This document shows positions 34,726 to 43,408 of a stretch of 64,000 nt of DNA, piece after piece. This stretch comes from Candidatus Pristimantibacillus lignocellulolyticus. Lineage in GTDB: Bacteria > Bacillota > Bacilli > Paenibacillales > Paenibacillaceae. The DNA is taken from NCBI GenBank assembly GCA_023639215.1, contig CP097899.1:2972001-3036000 (forward strand), given 5' to 3'. The notes below the pieces were generated by a model. It was not told where the DNA came from, made no database searches, and saw nothing but the letters and a program-made list of their open reading frames with translations. Within the stretch, counting starts at the first letter, position 1. Every line of letters begins with the position of its first letter. The position numbers and the translations under genes were made by a program.

Positions 34726-34912
34726 GTGTATACGGCAGTGCATTCGACTAAGTAGAGAAAAACTCTAGTATAATACCGATCAAATGATTTTATTATTTCG
34801 GTCTAAGCGGTCTTCGTACGAATCACCTCCCCAAAATACAACTCCCCCTAGACATCCCCCACAAATTACCCGATAATTTACAAGGTAGTATAAGTTAAAG
34901 AAGGTGAACCTA

Positions 34913-37438
34913 ATGTCATGGTCTGCGAGACCAAAGAAACAATCGCTTCCTGCATGGCTTGAAGAGTTGGAAGATAATCAGAAAATTAAGCGCAAGGTAA
35001 CGATAGGCGGTGAAGTTTTCTTCGATGAAGAAACAAACTATGGAGCCTATATGTGCATCGAAGAGAAGAAAAAGACATTTACCATCTCAGGCGATATCCC
35101 TTTTGCTTTACAAGAAGGACAGTCTTATCTTATCGAAGGTAATGTTATCTTATATAAAAATAGTAAGCAAATAAAGATCCATTCTATTAAAATTGAAAAG
35201 CCAACAACTCCTGAAGGGATTATTGTTTTTCTACAAAGTCTCAAAGGATTGCAGAAGCGTGCACTACTTCTATATGAAACCTATGGAGTAGAGATCATTG
35301 ATATTTTGGTGAACAATCCAGAGCGCATTGCCAACGAGGTTTCTGGTATAGGACAGAAACAGGTAGAGAGCTGGAGCAAGCAAATTAAAGTGCTAGATGG
35401 TGACTATGATTTACTAGCTAAGTTGATGAACTGGGGCATGACACTTAATCAAGCGAAGAAGCTGATCAAGGAGCTGGGGCATGAGGTAGATCAAGTTATT
35501 CAAAAAAATCCTTATATTCTCATTCGCTTAGTCAAGGGCTTTGGATTTCGCAAATGTGATCAGATCGCGAGAGAGCTAGGATTCGATCTTAAAGGTAACA
35601 GCCGTATGCTGGCAGCGATACGTTATGTACTTAGAGAAGCATCGCAAGAAGGTCATTGCTACTTAATACGGGATGAACTTTTACAACGAGTAAAAGTTAC
35701 GTTAGATATTCGACTTACAGCATTAGAGATGGAGCAACTTCTTAAGCAATATGATGGGCAAGTTAATATCATTTATAAGTTAAGCTCATTATCGTATGAA
35801 CTTAATTATAATGAGGTTGCTGCACATTATGCGAGCTATAAAGCTGGTGGATACCGCCTGATGAAGCTGGAACATCGATTCCCTGTGTTGTCATTTGAGA
35901 TAGATCAGATTAATCAACATGTGCAACGATTAATTGATCGAATGAAGCTTGTCGAGTCTGATGGGCGAATTTACTTGCCAGAAGTGTATCAATCTGAACT
36001 GATCGTTGCAGCCAAAATATTAAGGATAATGCTTCATCCAACGATCAATTTTGACGGGGTAGAAGACGATATACAAACCTATCTTCTAGCTAATCAGTTA
36101 CATCTGGAATCTAAGCAGGCAGAAGCGGTTAACCATTTTACGGAACAAACTGGCGGCATGTACATTTTGAATGGTAGTGCTGGTTGTGGTAAAACGTTTA
36201 CGCTTAAAGTCATTCTCTCCTTAATCGAAAAGCAATATGAGAAGATGAATATGCCATTCAAAGTAAAGGTGTTTGCGCCTACTGGAAAGGCATCAAAAGT
36301 AGCAGCTAAGGCGACTGGGCGAGAATGTACGACGATTCATCGGGGTCTCAAATATAAACCAGATGGTGGATTTGAGCATAATGAGAAGCAACCACTTGAT
36401 ATTGATTGTTTAGTGTTAGATGAAAGCTCTATGCTCGATATCGTACTAGCAAAGCATCTATTCAGCGCCATTCCACCTCATTGTAAAGTGATCTTTATGG
36501 GAGATACGAAGCAATTACCGAGTGTGGGAGCGGGGAACGTGCTTCATGATCTCATTAGTAGCGATATGATCCCTGTCATTACTCTGGATGTAGTTAAGCG
36601 TCAAGCAGAGGATTCAGGAATAATTATTAATGCTAACAAAATCATTCAAGGTGAGATGATTGATACAAGTGCAGAAACATTAGATGCCTACGTTATCTAC
36701 CAACATGAAGCTGAGCGAGTACAAGATACGATTATCCGTTCCATTAGTAGATTACTGCAAACTAGAGATCTATCATTAGAAGATATCCAGGTATTATGCC
36801 CGCAGCGTAAAGGCGAGGTAGGGACATATGTGATGAACTGGATGATTCAACAAGCTTTTAATGCAAGTGAGGAAACGTTGAAGGTTGAAAATAGAAGGAT
36901 AGCAAAACAAGTAAGTGGCAGTGACGAGGTAGAAGAGATACCGTTGTATTTCAAGCCAGATGATAAAGTTATTCATATCGCTAACAACTATCAGATGAAA
37001 TGGTATACAAAATCTGGTTCTAATAACTATGAGGAAAATAGTAAATTAGTTGGCATAACCAATGGTGAATGTGGAGTTATCGAAGAAATATATAAGATCA
37101 ATCAGCAAAATGATGAAGAAGAATTTGTGATCGTCGTTCGGTATGAAGAAGGATATGTTAAGTATATGAACCAATTTGATGAACTCGATCATTGTTATGC
37201 TATGACCATTCATAAGTCTCAAGGCTCACAATGGCCTGCCGTCTTGATGGTAGTTATGATGGAAAACTACAATATGCTAGACAATAGTATATTCTATACT
37301 GGATACACTAGAGCAAAAGAATTCAGTTGTGTCATTGGTCAATCTAATGCCATCGCCCATGCGATAGCTACATTTCGTAATCAAAAACGTAATACAAGTC
37401 TTAATGAGAAATTTATCGTTAAGGAAGATGCGGAATAG
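34913..37438 (+). CDS. recD2: ATP-dependent RecD2-type DNA helicase
   Basis: 841 residues, close to other RecD2 proteins. An N-terminal OB-like domain is followed by helix-hairpin-helix regions (GIGQKQVESWSKQI and similar), then superfamily I motifs: Walker A GSAGCGKTFT (about 421-430), FAPTGKASKVAAKATG, LDESSML, GDTKQLPSVGAGNVL and the C-terminal MTIHKSQGSQWP and YTGYTRAKEF. It is a 5'-3' DNA helicase involved in repair and replication-fork processing, not part of RecBCD. A GTG at 34904 is in frame, but GAAGGTGA fits ATG 34913. It is the first ordinary chromosomal gene to the right of the island. Confidence 0.9.
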   Translation: MSWSARPKKQSLPAWLEELEDNQKIKRKVTIGGEVFFDEETNYGAYMCIEEKKKTFTISGDIPFALQEGQSYLIEGNVILYKNSKQIKIHSIKIEKPTTPEGIIVFLQSLKGLQKRALLLYETYGVEIIDILVNNPERIANEVSGIGQKQVESWSKQIKVLDGDYDLLAKLMNWGMTLNQAKKLIKELGHEVDQVIQKNPYILIRLVKGFGFRKCDQIARELGFDLKGNSRMLAAIRYVLREASQEGHCYLIRDELLQRVKVTLDIRLTALEMEQLLKQYDGQVNIIYKLSSLSYELNYNEVAAHYASYKAGGYRLMKLEHRFPVLSFEIDQINQHVQRLIDRMKLVESDGRIYLPEVYQSELIVAAKILRIMLHPTINFDGVEDDIQTYLLANQLHLESKQAEAVNHFTEQTGGMYILNGSAGCGKTFTLKVILSLIEKQYEKMNMPFKVKVFAPTGKASKVAAKATGRECTTIHRGLKYKPDGGFEHNEKQPLDIDCLVLDESSMLDIVLAKHLFSAIPPHCKVIFMGDTKQLPSVGAGNVLHDLISSDMIPVITLDVVKRQAEDSGIIINANKIIQGEMIDTSAETLDAYVIYQHEAERVQDTIIRSISRLLQTRDLSLEDIQVLCPQRKGEVGTYVMNWMIQQAFNASEETLKVENRRIAKQVSGSDEVEEIPLYFKPDDKVIHIANNYQMKWYTKSGSNNYEENSKLVGITNGECGVIEEIYKINQQNDEEEFVIVVRYEEGYVKYMNQFDELDHCYAMTIHKSQGSQWPAVLMVVMMENYNMLDNSIFYTGYTRAKEFSCVIGQSNAIAHAIATFRNQKRNTSLNEKFIVKEDAE

Positions 37439-37445
37439 ATTTCAA

Positions 37446-37481
37446 AACGTATATTAGGGATTTCCCTAATATACGTTTTTT
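37446..37481 (+). terminator. Terminator of recD2
   Basis: A 15-bp perfect stem (37446-37460 with 37463-37477) with a 2-base gap and a T run. Confidence 0.92.
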
Positions 37482-37503
37482 CTAATCGATGGTATTATCA
37501 ACT

Positions 37504-37547
37504 TATAAAAGGTGAAACATTTCACAATATAAGTGAATTATTTCACA
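37504..37547 (+). promoter_or_regulatory. nirB leader: two tandem Rex/FNR-like palindromes
   Basis: GTGA-N6-TCAC occurs at 37512-37525 and again at 37533-37546, centres 21 bp apart (two helix turns). Each extends to GTGAA-N4-TTCACAA, which fits the Rex box (TTGTGAAnnnnTTCACAA) and also the CRP/FNR half-sites. A possible -10, TATAAA (37504-37509), lies just upstream and AGGAGG just downstream, so bound protein would block transcription; this favours a repressor such as Rex. Confidence 0.65.
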
Positions 37548-37562
37548 ATTAGGAGGATCGCT

Positions 37563-39968
37563 ATGGGGACTGAGAAATTGGTTTTAATCGGCAATGGTAT
37601 GGCTGGCGTAAGAACGATTGAAGAAATCTTGGAACGCAACTCCACAAAATATGAAGTAACAATTATTGGCGAAGAGCCATATACGAACTACAATCGCATT
37701 ATGTTATCCAATGTCTTACAGAAAAAGATGACGGTTGATGAAATTATTACTAACCCGATGCAGTGGTATATAGATAATGGCATCCGCCTTGTGCACCACG
37801 ATCCTGCTGTGCGCCTTGATACAGAAAATAAACAAGTAACAACAGCAAGTGGAACATGTATAGCGTATGACAAATGTATTATTGCTACAGGTTCAAGAGC
37901 TTTTATTTTACCGATTGAGGGTGCACAGCTTCAAGGAGTAGTTGGCTTCCGAACCATTGATGATACGCTTCAAATGATCGAGCAAGCAAAAAATTGCAAA
38001 CGAGCTGTAGTAATTGGCGGAGGATTGTTAGGGCTTGAAGCAGCGAAAGGTTTGATCGATCAAGGTATGGAAGTAACAGTCATTCATTTGGAAAAATGGT
38101 TGATGGAAACTCAGCTTAATGAGCAAGCAGGTCAATTGCTGAAGAAGGATTTGGAACAGCAAGGCATCAAATTTTTAATGGAGAAAAAAACAGCTAGAAT
38201 ACTAGGGACAACAAAAGTAGAAGCAATAGCATTTAGTGATGGTAGTATTCTTGAGGCAGATTTGGTTGTGATGTCTGTTGGTATTAGACCAGTAACGGGA
38301 ATTGCCATAGAAGCTGGCCTTCATGTTGAACGTGGAATTGTTGTCGATGACTTTATGGCGACGAGTGCTGAGGGTGTCTACGCTGTAGGTGAATGCGCCC
38401 AGCATAATCATATGGTGTATGGACTTGTTGCACCTCTATATGAACAGGGTAAAGTACTGGCGGATGTTTTGACAGATGGTGAAACGGAGGGTTATAGAGG
38501 TAGCACTGTCTCTACCTCTCTAAAAGTATCAGGCTGTGATCTATTCTCTGCAGGGATTATTCATGAGCAAGATGATATTAAATCAATAGAAGCTTATAAT
38601 GGCTTAGCTAACAGCTACAAGAAGTTATTTATACAAAACAATAAAGTCGTTGGAATCGTTCTATATGGCGATACTTCAGAGGAAAACCGATACTACAAAA
38701 TGCTACGAGATGGTGTTGATATTACGACACTTAATGCTGTGACGCTGCTAGCTTCAGCAGGTGGTGAGGCAAGCATGAGTGTTGCAGAATGGGATGATGC
38801 TGATACAGTATGTGGCTGTAATGGAGTGACGAAGGGTACAATTGTTCAAGCCATTACAACTCAGAATTTAACATCTGTTGCGGAGGTTTCACGTTGCACT
38901 AAGGCAGGGAATTCTTGTGGCAAATGTAAATCAGACATTGGCGAGCTGTTGGCTCATGTAATCGGAGATAAGGTTACAACAGCACCTACTGGAATATGTG
39001 CTTGTACTCATTTATCAAGAGATGAAATCGTACTGCAAATTCATCAAAAAGGGTTAACGACAACGAAAGAGGTATTCCAGGAGCTCAACTTCCGTAACGC
39101 TGAGGGATGCTCTAAGTGTCGTCCAGCAATTAATTTCTACTTACATGTTACGTTCCCCAAAGAACATATTGATGAAAAAGAATCTCGCTTCGTTAATGAA
39201 CGTATGCATGGCAATATTCAAAATGATGGTCGATTCTCTGTTATTCCAAGAATGCGAGGCGGAAAAACGACGCCTCAGCAATTACTGAAAATTGCACAAG
39301 TTGCTGACAAGTATCAAGTACCGCTTGTTAAAATAACAGGAAGTCAGCGTATTGGCTTATATGGAGTGAAGAAAGAAGATCTTCCTGATATTTGGGAGGA
39401 ACTAGATATGACATCTGCTTCCGCATATGCTAAAGCCGTGCGCTCTGTCAAAACATGTGTAGGTGCCAATTTCTGTAGATTTGGTACACAAGATTCCATG
39501 GGACTCGGCATTAAGTTGGAGGAGCGTTTCGAGTATATTGACACACCGCATAAGTTCAAAATGGGCGTTTCTGCTTGTCCACGTAGTTGCGTAGAGAGTG
39601 GAGTGAAAGACTTTGGAGTCATTGGCCTAGAGAATGGCTTCCAAATTTATATCGGAGGAAATGGTGGAACTGAAGTAAAAGAGGCACAGCTACTAACTAC
39701 CGTTGTGACAGAGCAAGAAGTTATTGACCTATGTGGTGCGATGCTACAATACTATCGCAAGACAGGAATCTATGCGGAACGTACTGCACCGTGGATTGAA
39801 AGACTTGGATTCGATCATGTGAAATCTGTCCTGTTAGACCCTGTACAGTGTAAATCTTTGCTAGAGGAACTAGATGAGGCAGTTGCTGGAAAACGCAATG
39901 ATCCATGGACTGCTGTTCGCGTAAATGAAAACAAGGAAAAAGAGCTCTATACAGTGGGGAGAGGTTAA
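37563..39968 (+). CDS. nirB: Assimilatory nitrite reductase [NAD(P)H] large subunit
   Basis: 801 residues. Reduces nitrite to ammonium in the cytosol. In order: an FAD/NAD(P)H domain (LVLIGNGMAG at the N-terminus, the second nucleotide-binding GGGLLGLEAAKGL and the VYAVGECA segment), two BFD-like [2Fe-2S] segments with paired cysteines (CGCNG...CGKC and CAC...CSKC) and the sirohaem/4Fe-4S domain with CVGANFC and ACPRSC (Cx5C and Cx3C). The frame extends upstream through the palindromes, but AGGAGG (37551-37556) sets ATG 37563. nirD follows after 2 bp. Confidence 0.95.
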   Translation: MGTEKLVLIGNGMAGVRTIEEILERNSTKYEVTIIGEEPYTNYNRIMLSNVLQKKMTVDEIITNPMQWYIDNGIRLVHHDPAVRLDTENKQVTTASGTCIAYDKCIIATGSRAFILPIEGAQLQGVVGFRTIDDTLQMIEQAKNCKRAVVIGGGLLGLEAAKGLIDQGMEVTVIHLEKWLMETQLNEQAGQLLKKDLEQQGIKFLMEKKTARILGTTKVEAIAFSDGSILEADLVVMSVGIRPVTGIAIEAGLHVERGIVVDDFMATSAEGVYAVGECAQHNHMVYGLVAPLYEQGKVLADVLTDGETEGYRGSTVSTSLKVSGCDLFSAGIIHEQDDIKSIEAYNGLANSYKKLFIQNNKVVGIVLYGDTSEENRYYKMLRDGVDITTLNAVTLLASAGGEASMSVAEWDDADTVCGCNGVTKGTIVQAITTQNLTSVAEVSRCTKAGNSCGKCKSDIGELLAHVIGDKVTTAPTGICACTHLSRDEIVLQIHQKGLTTTKEVFQELNFRNAEGCSKCRPAINFYLHVTFPKEHIDEKESRFVNERMHGNIQNDGRFSVIPRMRGGKTTPQQLLKIAQVADKYQVPLVKITGSQRIGLYGVKKEDLPDIWEELDMTSASAYAKAVRSVKTCVGANFCRFGTQDSMGLGIKLEERFEYIDTPHKFKMGVSACPRSCVESGVKDFGVIGLENGFQIYIGGNGGTEVKEAQLLTTVVTEQEVIDLCGAMLQYYRKTGIYAERTAPWIERLGFDHVKSVLLDPVQCKSLLEELDEAVAGKRNDPWTAVRVNENKEKELYTVGRG

Positions 39969-39970
39969 CA

Positions 39971-40288
39971 ATGACCCAAGTCAAAGAGAAAAGATTTGTA
40001 GCACATTTCGAAGATATGCCGCAACGAATTGGTCGTGAAATCGTTATAGATGGCAATAGAATTGCAGTTTTTCGCTTACTAGATGATCGTGTTAAGGCAA
40101 TAGGCGGAGTTTGTCCTCATACGCATGGACCACTGGCTGAAGGTATTGTTTCTGGAGAGTTTGTGTACTGTCCACTTCATGAATTCAAGGTTTCCTTGCT
40201 AGATGGGAAGGTACAAGAACCCGATAATGGATGCGTAGCAACATATGACACTTTAGTTGAGGATGGCCAAGTATTCGTCATCGTGTAG
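39971..40288 (+). CDS. nirD: Nitrite reductase small subunit (Rieske type)
   Basis: 105 residues with a complete Rieske cluster motif: CPHTHGPL and CPLHEFKVSL, so C-x-H and C-x2-H ligands are all present. It partners NirB in nitrite reduction. Start ATG 39971 lies 2 bp after the nirB stop, with GGGGAGAGG inside the end of nirB. Confidence 0.94.
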   Translation: MTQVKEKRFVAHFEDMPQRIGREIVIDGNRIAVFRLLDDRVKAIGGVCPHTHGPLAEGIVSGEFVYCPLHEFKVSLLDGKVQEPDNGCVATYDTLVEDGQVFVIV

Positions 40289-40342
40289 TTATTACATTTG
40301 AGTAGATAGGTTATTTGCACCATTCGTGAAGGAGGGCTTCAA

Positions 40343-41122
40343 TTGTACAAACAAAACGTTGAGACTATTGCTGAGGCAGGCGCAGTTAAGCGTGATTATA
40401 TGAAGCAGCAGCCACTCGGATATTTTATTACAACCTTACTTGCTGGAGCATATGTAGGAATCGGAATTATTCTTATCTTTTCGCTTGGAGCACCGTTGGC
40501 ACAAGCGGGGTCCCCTTACCAGTCGCTAATTATGGGAGCAACCTTTGGTATCGCGCTGACTTTAGTCATTATTGCTGGGGCAGAATTATTCACTGGAAAC
40601 AATATGATTTTTACGATTAGTACTTTAGCTGGGAAAACAACGATAAAGGATACTTTGTCCAATTGGCTTATTGTATTTATCGGAAATTTACTAGGAGCGG
40701 TAATTCTTGCGTTACTTGTAAAAGCAACAGGACTATTTGATGCTGCACCTGCTGATCATTTGATTTTCAACTCTGCTAGCAAAAAGATGACAGCACCATT
40801 TAGTGAATTGTTTTTCCGAGGAATACTTTGTAATTGGCTAGTTTGTTTGGCGATTTGGATGAGTATGCGCTTGAAAAGTGAAGGGGCAAAAATGTTTGCG
40901 ATATGGTGGTGCTTACTAGCTTTTATTGGTAGCGGATATGAGCACAGTGTTGCCAATATGACACTTCTAAGCGTTGCAATGTTACTGCCTAATCATCCTG
41001 AAGCAATTAATCTAGTAGGCTGGCTGCATAATATGATACCAGTCACTCTTGGAAATATGGTCGGAGGTATATTGTTTGTAGGTTTGGCTTATTGGAGAAT
41101 TTCACCGGTACGAAAAATATAG
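40343..41122 (+). CDS. Formate/nitrite transporter family channel
   Basis: 259 residues with about six hydrophobic helices. FNT features are the GAYVGIGIILIFSLG first helix pair, the AELFTGNN motif near residue 93 and the NWLVCLAIWMS and GYEHSVANMT segments of the second half. It carries nitrite (or formate) across the membrane and, lying 54 bp after nirD, probably feeds the reductase (NirC role). AAGGAGGG precedes the TTG start region; TTG at 40343 is the likely initiator. Confidence 0.9.
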   Translation: MYKQNVETIAEAGAVKRDYMKQQPLGYFITTLLAGAYVGIGIILIFSLGAPLAQAGSPYQSLIMGATFGIALTLVIIAGAELFTGNNMIFTISTLAGKTTIKDTLSNWLIVFIGNLLGAVILALLVKATGLFDAAPADHLIFNSASKKMTAPFSELFFRGILCNWLVCLAIWMSMRLKSEGAKMFAIWWCLLAFIGSGYEHSVANMTLLSVAMLLPNHPEAINLVGWLHNMIPVTLGNMVGGILFVGLAYWRISPVRKI

Positions 41123-41138
41123 ATACTACTGCAAATGA

Positions 41139-41187
41139 ACAAAAACACATGAGCTCCATCCCGCGGAGCACATGTGTTTTTGTTTTT
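41139..41187. terminator. Bidirectional terminator between the nitrite and ABC transporter operons
   Basis: Arms 41139-41157 and 41165-41183 pair (ACAAAAACACATG with CATGTGTTTTTGT plus GCTCC/GGAGC, one mismatch), with T runs for both strands. Confidence 0.85.
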
Positions 41188-41203
41188 CACCTGTTAATAA
41201 CCC

Positions 41204-42340
41204 TTATAATAATTGCATACAAGTTGCTACGATCAACCATATAAGAATGAATAAAGTTATCAGCGGATTGCGTGCTGCACTTCTAGCTTTTAATGGCTGC
41301 TCTACAAGCTTCATATATAGAGATACGAAATCTTGTTTGCACCATAGTTCCCATTGAAGGTTGAAGAGATTGAATGCAATATAGGCAAGAAAGATAATGA
41401 TAGCCAGTGGTGCATATCCCGGCACTTGTGTTACTGCAAAGCAGCTTACAGAAAGGAACATTAACCAAACTTTCAATTGATTAAAGTCTCTCATCAAAGA
41501 TTTAATAAATATTTCTCCAATTATACTTCCAACGTCCTTACGTCTAGACAACCTTTGTGAATTTTTGAATAGTATAGGTTTTTTGCGTTTACTTGTTGAT
41601 GTTAAATTCATTGATTGGCTTAGAATCGCCTGTGTGAACATAAGTTTACTCTCATTTGCAATAGTCAAATGCTGCTGAAAATTAAGTGGGGTCATTGCAT
41701 AATTTCTAATCAGAATGAGGGCGATGATAAGAAAGCTAGTAATGCCGATCCAGTATGGCAACATATGTGCTAGATAAAGGAATATTGGTACGAATATGAT
41801 GCAGCTATTTATTATGAAAATAAGCAGTTGTAGTAATAACTTCTTCCACCACGATGCTGCAATTGTTAAGCGATGATTCACGATCAGTGGAATGATACTG
41901 CTAATCGCAATGTAGGTTACAAGCATTAATATATGCTCTGCATTCCACTTGCTAACTTGAACCAGAAAAGGAAGTAGTACTAATGGTACAATCAAAGTAA
42001 TAAGCTGAAGAACGAACCATGAATATGCTAAGCCAAAGCGCTTTAATGACAATAGCCATCGTGGTTTTTGGATCAATACGACTTGATCAGCATCTTCTAC
42101 TAATATTTTGATTTGAACTATGCAGACGATAAATGTGATGCTAATTAAGCAAACAATATCCCACGGAATGTCTATTGCCCACTGAGGTAGTTCCATCCAC
42201 CACTCACGATAAAATCCAATGAATATAACGATGGCAGGGATAATGATATAGAGCCATACAGACCAATCACAAATACTTTCTAATACTTTGTAAATCCGTA
42301 TGTAATGTTGTTTCAGTCTAACTTTGAATAATTGCGCCAT
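41204..42340 (-). CDS. ABC transporter permease, EcsB-like
   Basis: 378 residues with several long hydrophobic segments (for example WLYIIIPAIVIFIGFY, LITLIVPLVLLPFLV, LLIFIINSCIIFVPIFLYLA) typical of EcsB-type permeases. In Bacillus EcsAB affects protein secretion and intramembrane proteolysis, possibly by exporting peptides. The frame is open to 42382, but ATG 42340 lies 2 bases after the stop of the ATPase gene, giving translational coupling, and is preferred although its ribosome binding site is weak. Partner: the ATPase just upstream. Confidence 0.82.
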   Translation of the reverse strand: MAQLFKVRLKQHYIRIYKVLESICDWSVWLYIIIPAIVIFIGFYREWWMELPQWAIDIPWDIVCLISITFIVCIVQIKILVEDADQVVLIQKPRWLLSLKRFGLAYSWFVLQLITLIVPLVLLPFLVQVSKWNAEHILMLVTYIAISSIIPLIVNHRLTIAASWWKKLLLQLLIFIINSCIIFVPIFLYLAHMLPYWIGITSFLIIALILIRNYAMTPLNFQQHLTIANESKLMFTQAILSQSMNLTSTSKRKKPILFKNSQRLSRRKDVGSIIGEIFIKSLMRDFNQLKVWLMFLSVSCFAVTQVPGYAPLAIIIFLAYIAFNLFNLQWELWCKQDFVSLYMKLVEQPLKARSAARNPLITLFILIWLIVATCMQLL

Positions 42341-42342
42341 TG

Positions 42343-43086
42343 TCAGCAAGAGATCACATCCGTAGTTAACGTATGAAAACAATCAAATAAAGTAGCTTGT
42401 TGATCTAGATTTGCAACCTTAATTATTTCAGCTAAAGTTCCGCTAGCGACAACTTTTCCTTGATGAATTAGTACAAATGAGTCACATCTTCGTTCGGCAG
42501 TATCAAGCATATGGGTACTCATCAGTACACCAGCACCTTGAGCTCTTGCATCATCAAGCAGCGCCAAGAAATCAATCGTAGCTTGTGGATCGAGGCCGAC
42601 AAATGGTTCATCTACAATATATAAATCTGGTTGTAATAGGAATGCGAGAATAAGCATAAGTTTCTGCTTCATTCCTTTGGAAAAGCTGCTTGGGTAATGA
42701 TGTTTCTGATCTATAAGTTTGAATTTTATTAAAAGTTCTTCTGCACGTTGTTCAAAGTCAGTTTCTTCGATGCCATTAACAGATGCTACAAACCACAAAT
42801 GCTCCCATAATGTGAAATATTCATAGTAGATTGGTTGTTCTGGGACGTATGCGTAAGTGCCAGATTGACCGCCAATATTAACATGTCCAAGGTGGTAAGG
42901 TGTAATATCCATGATGGTTTTAATCGTAGTGCTTTTCCCTGCGCCATTAGGACCGATTAAACCTACTAGTTCACCTGGGTGGATTTGAATTGAAACATTA
43001 GATATGGTTGCAACATCCGTTTCATATCCGGCCTCAGTGATATTAACATCTAATATAAGTTTAGTTTTACTTGAACTTGATTCCAT
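42343..43086 (-). CDS. ABC transporter ATP-binding protein, EcsA-like
   Basis: 247 residues, the same length as EcsA. Walker A is GLIGPNGAGKSTTIK, the Q-loop YVPEQPIYY, the signature SSFSKGMKQKL (a variant of LSGGQ typical of this group), Walker B DLYIVDEPFVGLDP and the switch His STHM. GGAGGAG lies before ATG 43086; an upstream in-frame ATG (43101) overlaps that site and is rejected. Forms an exporter with the downstream permease. Confidence 0.88.
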   Translation of the reverse strand: MESSSSKTKLILDVNITEAGYETDVATISNVSIQIHPGELVGLIGPNGAGKSTTIKTIMDITPYHLGHVNIGGQSGTYAYVPEQPIYYEYFTLWEHLWFVASVNGIEETDFEQRAEELLIKFKLIDQKHHYPSSFSKGMKQKLMLILAFLLQPDLYIVDEPFVGLDPQATIDFLALLDDARAQGAGVLMSTHMLDTAERRCDSFVLIHQGKVVASGTLAEIIKVANLDQQATLFDCFHTLTTDVISC

Positions 43087-43408
43087 ACAAAACTCCTCCA
43101 TTACGTATGATAATGTATATTGTCATAACTAAGATTAATAGGCATCGTACAACGCAATTGTAATTTCTATTAATGGTAAAATCTGTTTTGTAAGTCTGTA
43201 TACGTAACTATCATCGATATGTTTCAGCTTTGCGAGACAGTAATAGATATTCGAGTCCATTGAACTTGCAAAAAGTGGATTAATTACTACACGTTTCGCA
43301 AAGTTTTGTTATAGGTAAAAGCTATATCTAAATATAGCTTTTCAGAATTATTTATAATATGAACAACATGATACTCTTAAATCAAATGAATTTAAGGGAG
43401 CGATTGTA
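43087..43408. other. Region between ecsA-like and metE genes
   Basis: It contains a small 11-bp hairpin (43317-43327 with 43332-43342; AAAAGCTATAT arms) about 70 bp before metE. No S-box or T-box core elements were found by eye. AAGGGAG precedes the metE start. No gene is seen. Confidence 0.5.

Larger units (their letters stand above)
34016..34912. other. Gene-less right border of the island with two long inverted repeats
   Basis: No reading frame of note was recognised on either strand. Two perfect inverted repeats stand out: 34536-34553 with 34564-34581 (18 bp, 10-base loop) and 34683-34702 with 34706-34725 (20 bp, 3-base loop). Neither is followed by a T run on the plus strand. No copy of the missing sigma region 4 or its anti-sigma gene was found here by eye. 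The end holds the GAAGGTGA ribosome binding site of recD2. Confidence 0.6.
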
